Shown one piece after another: positions 25,768-32,859 of a DNA stretch of 64,000 nt. A program made the translations under genes and the position numbers. This DNA comes from Bacteroidales bacterium (GTDB lineage Bacteria > Bacteroidota > Bacteroidia > Bacteroidales > Bacteroidaceae): contig SFFB01000010.1 of assembly GCA_004557035.1 (NCBI GenBank), positions 42,174 to 106,173 of the forward strand, in the 5' to 3' direction. How positions within the stretch are numbered: the stretch's first letter is position 1; the number at the start of each line of letters is the position of its first letter. The notes beneath the pieces were generated by a model. The model was not told where the DNA came from. It searched no databases and saw only the letters and a list, made by a program, of their open reading frames with translations.

Positions 25768-27114
25768 ATGGGAAATCCTAAAGCCTTTCTGTCCGTTCCT
25801 CGTCAAGAAGCCGGCTACCGTCCCGTGCACGAGCGCATTGCCGATTTTGGCGAAGTGGAACAAACCCTCAATACCGGAGAACGCAAACTCCAAGCCTCGC
25901 GCTGCATGGACTGCGGCGTACCCTTCTGCCATTGGGCCTGTCCCCTTGGCAACCGTCCGCCTGAGTTTCAAGATGCCATCTACAAAGGCCGTTGGCGCGA
26001 AGCCTACGAGATACTCACCGCCACCAACGACTTTCCCGAGTTCACCGGTCGCATTTGTCCGGCACTCTGCGAGAAGAGTTGTGTGTTGAAACTCTCCATC
26101 GACTCCCCCGTCACCATTCGCGAAGACGAGTGTGCCGTCATCGAGTCGGCCTTCCGCGAGGGCTATGTCGAGCCCCGGCAGTATCCGCGTGTGGGCAAAA
26201 GCGTTGCCGTCGTCGGCAGTGGCCCGGCAGGTCTTGCAGCCGCCAATCAGCTCAACCATATGGGCTACGACGTCACCGTGTTTGAGAAAGACGAATACAT
26301 CGGCGGTCTCTTGCGTTTCGGCATCCCCAACTTCAAACTTCAGAAGACCGTCATCGACCGCCGTGTCCGTGTGATGCAGGCCGAGGGCGTGACGTTCAAG
26401 GTTTCCACTAAGATAGACCCCGACCATCTGCCCGAAGGCTTCGACGCCTATTGTCTTTGCACCGGAACGCCTCAGGCCCGCGACCTCAACATCCCCGGAC
26501 GCGACCTAAAGGGCGTGCATTTCGCGCTCGAACTCTTGGCCCAGCAAAACCGCGTGCTCTCCGGCCAGGCCTTCACTGCCGGCGATCGCATCACCGCCCA
26601 TGGCAAAAATGTCCTCGTCATTGGCGGTGGCGATACCGGTAGCGACTGCATCGGCACCAGCAATCGCCAGGGCGCCGTCAGTGTCACACAGATTGAGATT
26701 ATGCCCAAGCCACCCGTAGGTCACAACCCCTCGACGCCGTGGCCCCAGTGGCCGGTGGTGTTGAAGACCAGCAGCAGTCACGAAGAAGGCTGCACCCGCC
26801 GCTGGTCGCTCTCGTCGCTCCGCTTCATTGGCAACAAAGAGGGACACGTCACGGGCGTGGAGGTGGAAGAGGTGGAATGGCTGCCCAATCCCGACGGCGG
26901 CCGACCCACGATGAAGCCCACTGGCAAGAAAGAAGTCATTAAGGCCGAACTCGTTTTGCTGGCCATGGGCTTCTTGCGCCCTGAGCAGAAAGAGCGTCCT
27001 GAAGGCGTTTTCGTCGCAGGAGATGCTGCCACGGGCGCCAGCCTTGTGGTGCGCTGCATTGCCGGAGGCCGCAAGGTGGCGCGAGAGATAGACGCCTATC
27101 TGAGCAAGAAATAA
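25768..27114 (+). CDS. gltD: Glutamate synthase small subunit
   Basis: GOGAT beta subunit that oxidises NADPH and passes electrons through FAD and 4Fe-4S clusters to GltB. It has 448 residues. The N-terminal cluster domain has CMDCGVPFCHWACPLGNRPP and GRICPALCEKSC. The FAD loop is VAVVGSGPAGLAAANQL, and the NAD(P)H loop is VLVIGGGDTGSDCIGT. LLAMGFLRPEQ and VFVAGDAATGASLVV complete the flavoprotein fold. Located 223 bp after gltB with a repeat-rich spacer, so subunit balance might be affected by that spacer. Confidence 0.96.
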   Translation: MGNPKAFLSVPRQEAGYRPVHERIADFGEVEQTLNTGERKLQASRCMDCGVPFCHWACPLGNRPPEFQDAIYKGRWREAYEILTATNDFPEFTGRICPALCEKSCVLKLSIDSPVTIREDECAVIESAFREGYVEPRQYPRVGKSVAVVGSGPAGLAAANQLNHMGYDVTVFEKDEYIGGLLRFGIPNFKLQKTVIDRRVRVMQAEGVTFKVSTKIDPDHLPEGFDAYCLCTGTPQARDLNIPGRDLKGVHFALELLAQQNRVLSGQAFTAGDRITAHGKNVLVIGGGDTGSDCIGTSNRQGAVSVTQIEIMPKPPVGHNPSTPWPQWPVVLKTSSSHEEGCTRRWSLSSLRFIGNKEGHVTGVEVEEVEWLPNPDGGRPTMKPTGKKEVIKAELVLLAMGFLRPEQKERPEGVFVAGDAATGASLVVRCIAGGRKVAREIDAYLSKK

Positions 27115-27140
27115 TACCGTTTCATTTCTTCTGAAACACA

Positions 27141-27191
27141 GGCCGAGGGCCGCCAGACAGCCGATGGTGGATGTCTGAGCGGCCCTCGGCC
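27141..27191. terminator. Long GC-rich hairpin between convergent genes
   Basis: GGCCGAGGGCCGC pairs with GCGGCCCTCGGCC (13 bp), continued inside by CAGACA/TGTCTG (6 bp) with one bulge. It lies 27 bases after the gltD stop; no T-run follows. Confidence 0.55.
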
Positions 27192-27364
27192 GACTCTGTC
27201 GGTGCGCGCGATGAGGCATTTCTGGAGAGGCTGGAAGGGGAGATTTGTACAGAAAAAGCGGTTGTGGGTGACCGTGAAACTTTTGTTTTTTTGCATAAAG
27301 CGCTTTGTTTCTTCACGGAACGGTTGGAAACTTTGCGAAAAACCGAAAAATCGTGCAGGATGCC

Positions 27365-27480
27365 GTTTCAGAAATCCTATCCTTATGGCAGGGAAAACGG
27401 GGATAAGGCCGGTTTTTCCCGTCCCTATTCCCGTAAGCCCTTCAGCCAAACAGGGAGAAGCCGGCGTGGCCTCTCCCTGT
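27365..27480 (+). repeat. TTATTCCCGT/hairpin intergenic repeat, copy 3
   Basis: CAGAAATCC, AGGGAAAACGGGGATAAGG pairing with CCCTATTCCCGT, then 19 bases later the hairpin ACAGGGAGA...TCTCCCTGT. Best aligned to the 48.7-kb copy. Confidence 0.7.
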
Positions 27481-27688
27481 TTCCCAATCTAAATTTAGCC
27501 CATCGGCGTCAAAACAAAAAAGACATTCAGAGGCCAACAGATGGTCTGTGGCATATCTTCGTGAATATTTTCGGCCGCATACAAAAACCGGCAGAGTGTA
27601 AACGCTCACGCAGTGGCGTGATGACGTGATTTCACTCTGCCGGAGGTGTTTGCTCAATAATCAGAACCTCGATGGTTCGCCTCTTGGC

Positions 27689-30385
27689 TCATTTCGTCAC
27701 CAGCTTCTTGACGCCTCGGCCCACGACAATGCCGCGTGTAGCCGAGTCGGCCGGGCGGCCGTAGAGGTCGTAGAGCACGGTCTCGGTTTCGTCGGCGACA
27801 GGAGAGAGCGGCGCGGCGGGAATGGAGGTGGGCACAAGGCCGTCGTAGGTGAGTCGGCCCACTTCGGCGGCTGTCAACACCGTGTCCCAAAAGCGCACGG
27901 AGTGGATGGTGCCCGAGTGGGGATGGAGATTGGCCGAAGGGGCCGTGACCACGCCGCCGAGAAACAGTCCCGACACGTCGGGCACACTGCCGAAACTGCG
28001 ATAGCCGTAGGCCTCGGTCATTCCGCTGATGGTGCCGGCTGAGGTGCCGTTATAATAATAGACATAGGCCTTGGCCTCGGCGTCCATCGTGACGACCAGC
28101 CGGATGCGGCCGCTCATGGTTGCCGTCTTGGTGTACCAACCCTCTTGGCCGTTTTGTGCACCAATATATTGCACGCCGTAGCGGTTGGTCTGGCGCTGCA
28201 CGACACTGAAATAGTCTGCGCCGGCTTCGTTTGAGCTGCCCACGAGTATGCCGCAGTCGGCCGTGGGGGCAGTGAGGGTGAAGTCGATGGCCACCGTGCC
28301 CGACGCCGATGAGAGCACGGGCGATGCCAACGTGTCGTCTACGCGATAGGGCGCGGTGCCGTCGAGCGTGATGTCGGTGAGGGTCAACACGGGGTCGGCC
28401 ACAGGTTCGACCGCCTCGGGGGCGGGGGCTTCGGTGATGAGGAATTGGCAACCGGCATCGGTGCGGTCGGTGCCCGACTGGCCCGAACTCCAGTTGTAGA
28501 TGGCATAGCCCTGTCCCGACTGGGTTTGGTTGAGTTCGACCGTGCCACTGCTCACGATGAAGAGGCCGGGTGTCTGGCCGTAGCTCAGCGTCCAGCCCGA
28601 AGAGGGAGAGGTGGCCGAAGTCTTGATGACAGTATTGTAGGCCGAAGCCGGCGAGATGTAGCTGCCGTCGTCGCGGTTGACAATGTCGAGATTGCCGTCT
28701 GTGCGGCTCACGAACTTCCACATACCTGTGGGCAGAGTGTGCGCTTCGTTTCCCACCAGACCGTTGCCGGCGCCGGTCGACGTGAGATAGCGGTCGGCGC
28801 GGAGCGGTGTGGAGAGGCGATACCAATGTTCGTCGTTGGCAGTGCTCACGGTGGGCTGGTTGAGGCGTGGCATCAACGCCGTCCAGGCTGCGTCGATGGC
28901 CGTGGCTGCAGCAGTGAGCTCGTCGGTGGTCACGTCGGCACGGGCCAACAGATTGGCGGCTCCCGCCTTGGCTGCCAATAAGTCGGCAGCGGCTTCGGCC
29001 GTGTACCAACCCACCTTATCGCCGATGCCCGTATAGGTCATCTTGGAGTCGGCACGGGCCAGTGTGGTGCGGGCGTTGAAGCGGGCGAGTGCGGCATTGG
29101 CGGCTGAGTCGGTCGTGGCCGTGGCCCCTTCGATATAGGGCGCAATGGCCTGCGAGAGTTTGGCGTAGCCCAAGCCACTGAAATAGCGGCCCTGGAAATA
29201 GCGAGTGTCCACCGTGCCGCCGGGATAGAAACTGTCGTAGCAATCTACGAACTCAACGCCTTCGGTGGCTGCGGCGTAGGCACGGAGGGAGTCGTTAAAG
29301 GTCGCGGCACGGCTCAAAATCTCGGCCGAGGCGCCGCCGGGGATTACGGGCAGCAGCCGGATGGCCGCCGTGGGGGCCAGACTCAGCGCCGTGGCCACGT
29401 TGGCCCGATAGGCCGTCATGATGTCGGCAATGGCCGTAGCCGTGTTGGACACCTCGTTGGCTCCATTATAAAAGAATATCTGTTCGGGATATCCCGTCTC
29501 GCTGCATCGGCCGAGAATGAGCGGCAACTCCTTGGCCACAATGGCAATTTCACTGCTGTTGAGTCCCCAGCCGTTGCCGCGGTTTTTCACGCGCGGACTG
29601 TGGAGAAGTTCGTGCCACTCGCCGCCGTGGACCGTCTCGTCGCCGATGATGAGCACGTCACCCTCGTGCACGGGCAGCGCCGCAAAATAGGTGGCCCGCA
29701 TGCCATAGGCACCGCCCAGAGTGCCCGGGTTGTCGGTGGTGGCGTCGCTATAGACCGTGCTCAGCCCCACAAGCGGCGCAATGGCCTGACACCAGATGGC
29801 ATAGCCCGAAGCCGTGAGGTGAAGACCGTCGAGCGTGTGGGTGTTGTTGCCCGCCTCGGTCAGGTCGATGAATTTGTCCCAAAGGTCCACATAAGTGGCA
29901 CCCATTTCGCTGCAAATATTGCGCAGCGAGTCGTTGGTTGCTTGTTGGAGCGACACGTTGCGCAGACGGCTGGGCAGGATGCTTTGCACAAAAAGCTCGG
30001 TGCGCGGACTCTCACTCTTGAAGCGTCGCAAGATGTGGCGCACATTGCCGGCCACGTGGGCCGCCGTGTTGATGCCCGACGTGCCAAGGTCGTTGGTGCC
30101 AATCATCAGGAACGCTTTGGCCGGCCGACCGGCGAGGATGCCTTCGAGATTTTCGATGGTTTCGTCAGACACGGCGCCCGATACGCCTCGGTTTATCACC
30201 CGATGGTCGGCAAAGGCCTCCCACCACTCGTGCATATTGGTGATGCTGTTGCCGATAAACACAATCTGCGTGGAGTCGGTGTCGATGACCTTGAACCCGT
30301 CGTAGCGATGGTTGCGAAACGGCAGATCGGCCCGGGCGGTCAGAGCCGAGAGGGTCAGCAATGAAAAGAGTAAACGTTTGAACAT
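27689..30385 (-). CDS. Secreted tandem SGNH-hydrolase protein with LamG-like domain and sorting-type tail
   Basis: An 898-residue exported protein, probably acting on surface glycans as an esterase. The start at 30385 gives the signal peptide MFKRLLFSLLTLSALTARAD. Domain 1 (about 38-210) is a complete SGNH hydrolase: GNS with nucleophile Ser47, Gly in NRGVSG, GTND with Asn98, and Asp186/His189 in LDGLHLTASGY. Domain 2 (about 240-440) has the same pattern but GDE in place of GNS, and it lacks the Asp/His pair. A helical stretch near 455-535 follows. Then come a WYRLSTP beta domain, a LamG/concanavalin-like domain (about 690-860) and the tail LYDLYGRPADSATRGIVV with basic end KKLVTK. The upstream 40 codons of open frame are not used. 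Confidence 0.8.
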   Translation of the reverse strand: MFKRLLFSLLTLSALTARADLPFRNHRYDGFKVIDTDSTQIVFIGNSITNMHEWWEAFADHRVINRGVSGAVSDETIENLEGILAGRPAKAFLMIGTNDLGTSGINTAAHVAGNVRHILRRFKSESPRTELFVQSILPSRLRNVSLQQATNDSLRNICSEMGATYVDLWDKFIDLTEAGNNTHTLDGLHLTASGYAIWCQAIAPLVGLSTVYSDATTDNPGTLGGAYGMRATYFAALPVHEGDVLIIGDETVHGGEWHELLHSPRVKNRGNGWGLNSSEIAIVAKELPLILGRCSETGYPEQIFFYNGANEVSNTATAIADIMTAYRANVATALSLAPTAAIRLLPVIPGGASAEILSRAATFNDSLRAYAAATEGVEFVDCYDSFYPGGTVDTRYFQGRYFSGLGYAKLSQAIAPYIEGATATTDSAANAALARFNARTTLARADSKMTYTGIGDKVGWYTAEAAADLLAAKAGAANLLARADVTTDELTAAATAIDAAWTALMPRLNQPTVSTANDEHWYRLSTPLRADRYLTSTGAGNGLVGNEAHTLPTGMWKFVSRTDGNLDIVNRDDGSYISPASAYNTVIKTSATSPSSGWTLSYGQTPGLFIVSSGTVELNQTQSGQGYAIYNWSSGQSGTDRTDAGCQFLITEAPAPEAVEPVADPVLTLTDITLDGTAPYRVDDTLASPVLSSASGTVAIDFTLTAPTADCGILVGSSNEAGADYFSVVQRQTNRYGVQYIGAQNGQEGWYTKTATMSGRIRLVVTMDAEAKAYVYYYNGTSAGTISGMTEAYGYRSFGSVPDVSGLFLGGVVTAPSANLHPHSGTIHSVRFWDTVLTAAEVGRLTYDGLVPTSIPAAPLSPVADETETVLYDLYGRPADSATRGIVVGRGVKKLVTK

Positions 30386-30550
30386 TGAGAAAAGTGTATG
30401 AGATAAGGAAACGATTGTTGATGAGCCCAGGAGACAAAGAAACAAAGAGCCGAGAAGACTAAGTGCGGAAGAGCAGCCCGTGCAGGCCTCACTTGGGCCG
30501 CTCAATATTTTTTGGTCGTTTAGTTTTTTTGTTTCTCAAAAAATGTCACG

Positions 30551-31477
30551 CTATACGCGCTGCTCGGTGTTGTTGAGTGTCAGCATCTGTGGCGGCACGC
30601 TCCGGCAGATGGCGGTGATGAGCAGGTCGCGCAATGTGTGGCGCACGAAGTCGGTCGTTGTAGTCAAGATGATTTCTCGGGTGGGGATGGGTATGGCAAA
30701 CGGCCGCACCAGTCCTCGTTGCTCTGCCGAGAGTTGCTCAAGGGCCAGTTCGGGGATGAAAGTCACGCCCATGCCGCTCTCGACCATTCGCATAAACGTC
30801 TCAATGCTGCCCAGCGTGTAGGTGCGTCGTGGGGCCGTGGCCGATTTGAGACTACAAAATTTCACCAACTGGTCTCTGAAACAGTGGCCCTCATCGAGCA
30901 ACCAGAGCGCTTCGTCGGCGAGGTCGGCCGTTTTGATGGACTGATGTGAAAACAAGGCATCTTTTTGAGCCACATAGGCCAAAAATTGCTCATAATAGAG
31001 CGTGTGGCATTCAAAATTCTCCAAGCCCTCCACAGCCACCATGATGCCGGCATCGATATCGTGATGCTCGAGCGCCCGTTTCATTTCGTCGGTTTTCATC
31101 TCCACCACACGGAGGTCGAGTTTCTTGTTTTGGGTGCAAAGTGAGGGGAAAAACCGGGGCAGCAGGTATGGCGCAATAGTGGGAAGAATGCCCAGCCGAA
31201 ACACGCCGCCCACGCCGCCACGCTCTTCGGTGGCCATAGCTTCCAGCCGGCGGGCTTCGTCGAGGATGTGGCGGGCTTGAACGATGAGTTTCTCGCCCGA
31301 TGGTGTGGGTCTTACGCCGTGACCCGACCGTGTGAAAAGGGACAGCCCCAGTTCTTTTTCTAACTTCAGAACCATTGAACTGAGCGTAGACTGTGTCACG
31401 CCACACGCTTCGGCAGCCCGGCCGAAATGGCACATACGAGCCAGGGCCACCACATATTCCAGCTGTTGAAGAGTCAT
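30551..31477 (-). CDS. oxyR: Hydrogen-peroxide sensing LysR-type regulator OxyR
   Basis: LysR-family regulator of 308 residues from MTLQQLEYVVAL (ATG at 31477); 28 extra upstream codons in frame were rejected. The HTH is residues 1-60 (GVTQSTLSSMVLKLEKELG). The effector domain carries LLDEGHCFRDQLVKFCSLKS, in which Cys199 and Cys208 match the E. coli OxyR peroxide-reactive pair in position and number. This makes OxyR far more likely than another LysR. It activates antioxidant genes after disulfide formation. Divergent from the queD-like gene, with an inverted repeat between the two. Confidence 0.92.
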   Translation of the reverse strand: MTLQQLEYVVALARMCHFGRAAEACGVTQSTLSSMVLKLEKELGLSLFTRSGHGVRPTPSGEKLIVQARHILDEARRLEAMATEERGGVGGVFRLGILPTIAPYLLPRFFPSLCTQNKKLDLRVVEMKTDEMKRALEHHDIDAGIMVAVEGLENFECHTLYYEQFLAYVAQKDALFSHQSIKTADLADEALWLLDEGHCFRDQLVKFCSLKSATAPRRTYTLGSIETFMRMVESGMGVTFIPELALEQLSAEQRGLVRPFAIPIPTREIILTTTTDFVRHTLRDLLITAICRSVPPQMLTLNNTEQRV

Positions 31478-31501
31478 AGGTTTAAGGTTGTAACGATAGT
31501 G

Positions 31502-31542
31502 CGAAGGTAGCGATAAATCAGCGCTTTGCCGATGATTTATCG
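31502..31542 (-). promoter_or_regulatory. oxyR promoter -7 box and overlapping inverted repeat
   Basis: Minus-strand TACCTTCG (31502-31509) sits next to a perfect inverted repeat, CGATAAATCA (31511-31520) and TGATTTATCG (31533-31542), separated by 12 bases. The repeat occupies the region between -7 and -33 of oxyR, the usual place for LysR autoregulation. Confidence 0.55.
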
Positions 31543-31572
31543 AAAAAATTAATCGTGGCATTTATTTTATCG

Positions 31573-31604
31573 TTTGTTCGTGTAAAAGGCCTTCTGTATA
31601 TTTG
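31573..31604 (+). promoter_or_regulatory. Promoter of the queD-like gene
   Basis: TTTG (31573-31576), 20-base spacer, TATATTTG (31597-31604): a textbook Bacteroidetes promoter. The ATG lies 52 bases downstream. Confidence 0.8.
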
Positions 31605-31655
31605 CATCAGAAAACAAAACCACATTCATTACTAACCCTCAAACATTCAAACATT

Positions 31656-32225
31656 ATGAGAAGCATCACATCTTTCGACCTCCAGTATGCCCACCGTTTT
31701 TATGGCTTCAAAGGTGAGGCCCAATATCTCCACGGCCACACCGGCGTGCTGACCATTGAAGTGGAAGACACCATCAACGAAGGTGTCAATATGGTTTACC
31801 CTTGCAACGAAATCCAGAAAGTGGCTTGGGACGTGCTGAAAAACTTTGACCACGCCCTCGTGCTTCGTGCCGATGATCCCCTGCTGCCCGCCGTCCTCGA
31901 CGTCTATGAAAAGCAAGGTATCAAAGGCGGACATCCGCAAAACACGATGAAGGGCGAAGCCTTCAAAACCGAACTGGCCACGGCTTATCCCGACTGCCGC
32001 CTCGTGGTGACCAAAGAAACCATGACCGTCGAGGGCATGATCAAGATTGTCTATGACCTGCTCAAAGACAAACTCAACATCGTGAAACTCACCTTTACCA
32101 GTGGTGTGAATGCCGCCACGGCCGAGTTCCCCTCTCGTCAGTCCATCGACCGTTGTCCGCTCTGTGGCATTGCCCTGAACGCCGACGGTGTTTGTCCCAA
32201 GTGTGGCTACCGCAAGAAGGCTTGA
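31656..32225 (+). CDS. 6-pyruvoyl-tetrahydropterin synthase / QueD-like protein with zinc ribbon
   Basis: A 189-residue protein of the PTPS/QueD fold, from ATG 31656 (MRSITSFDLQYAHRF). The metal His are visible in YAHRF and LHGHTG, and the catalytic-type Asp-His in NFDHALVL. In QueD a catalytic Cys normally stands just before LHGH; here the segment reads GFKGEAQYLHGH with no Cys. A C-terminal zinc ribbon, CPLCGIALNADGVCPKCGY, is added. It may make 6-carboxytetrahydropterin for queuosine, or, as in Cys-less PTPS variants, another pterin product for folate. I favour QueD-like but leave the reaction open. Confidence 0.75.
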   Translation: MRSITSFDLQYAHRFYGFKGEAQYLHGHTGVLTIEVEDTINEGVNMVYPCNEIQKVAWDVLKNFDHALVLRADDPLLPAVLDVYEKQGIKGGHPQNTMKGEAFKTELATAYPDCRLVVTKETMTVEGMIKIVYDLLKDKLNIVKLTFTSGVNAATAEFPSRQSIDRCPLCGIALNADGVCPKCGYRKKA

Positions 32226-32433
32226 CCTCCATTCGCGGTTAATCAACCAATGACATAGCCCGACACATTTTTGTCATAGCCCATCATTCCGGCGCCGTCT
32301 CGAATGCCCTCAAAGGCAGCGAGGCGGCGCCGCTGTGTCGCAGGGGTGTCGCATGGGGTGGCTGCCGGATGTAATGACCTGAGTCGGCTCCTCGTATCGG
32401 CAACGCCATAAGGCGATAAGTTTTGTCTTAATG

Positions 32434-32457
32434 AGCGGTCGAAACCGCCTTTTTTAT
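32434..32457 (+). terminator. Small terminator before gtrA
   Basis: GCGGT-CGAA-ACCGC stem-loop followed by CTTTTTT, directly before the -7 box of the next unit. Probably ends queD-like transcripts. Confidence 0.6.
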
Positions 32458-32458
32458 G

Positions 32459-32466
32459 TACATTTG
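32459..32466 (+). promoter_or_regulatory. -7 box of gtrA-fkp
   Basis: TACATTTG, exact TAnnTTTG match, 9 bases before the gtrA ATG. That leaves a nearly leaderless transcript. The -33 region is occupied by the terminator hairpin and shows no TTTG. Confidence 0.45.
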
Positions 32467-32475
32467 TGGCGAATT

Positions 32476-32856
32476 ATGCACACGGGAACGATTCAATTTG
32501 TCAAATACGGTCTCGTCGGTGTGGTCAACACCGCGGTGACTTTCTGCTCGTTCATGGTCCTCAGTACCGCCGGCATCAGCCTCGACTGGGCCAATTTGTG
32601 GAGCTATGTGGCCGGTATCGTGTGCAGTTTCGTGCTCAATCGGTGCTGGACGTTTAAGGCTCAAAGTACTCAGCGCCGCCACACGGCTCGCCAAGCCTTG
32701 TGGTTTGGTGTTGGCGCAGCGCTGTGTTGGCTGGTGCAATGGGGCGTGTTCAGGGCCGTTTTGCCCGTGGCCGAACATTGGCTGGCTTATTTGGCCGGTA
32801 TGGTGGTCTACACCGTGGCCAATTTCTTCTTCAACAAATACATCACCTTCAGATAG
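32476..32856 (+). CDS. GtrA-family membrane protein
   Basis: A 126-residue protein with four predicted membrane helices (roughly 8-27, 35-55, 72-92, 100-120), beginning IQFVKYGLVGVVNTAVTF, the GtrA signature. VVYTVANFFFNKYITFR is the typical C-terminal end. GtrA-like proteins are thought to help move lipid-linked sugars across the inner membrane in O-antigen or cell-surface glycosylation. The ATG at 32476 is chosen over an upstream one at 32431 that lies inside the terminator hairpin. Its stop is 3 bases from the fkp start, so the two are probably coupled; this fits a role in surface fucosylation. Confidence 0.85.
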   Translation: MHTGTIQFVKYGLVGVVNTAVTFCSFMVLSTAGISLDWANLWSYVAGIVCSFVLNRCWTFKAQSTQRRHTARQALWFGVGAALCWLVQWGVFRAVLPVAEHWLAYLAGMVVYTVANFFFNKYITFR

Positions 32857-32859
32857 TCT

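Larger units (their letters stand above)
27115..27688. other. Convergent intergenic region, gltD to SGNH gene
   Basis: No credible gene. It contains a very strong hairpin at 27141-27191, a stretch similar to the region around 48.6 kb (GGGTGACC near 27270), and repeat copy 3 at 27365-27480. Confidence 0.6.
32226..32475. other. Intergenic region upstream of gtrA
   Basis: No gene. It includes GC-rich inverted sequence around 32295-32335 (GGCGCC arms), then a small terminator and the gtrA -7 box. Confidence 0.5.
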
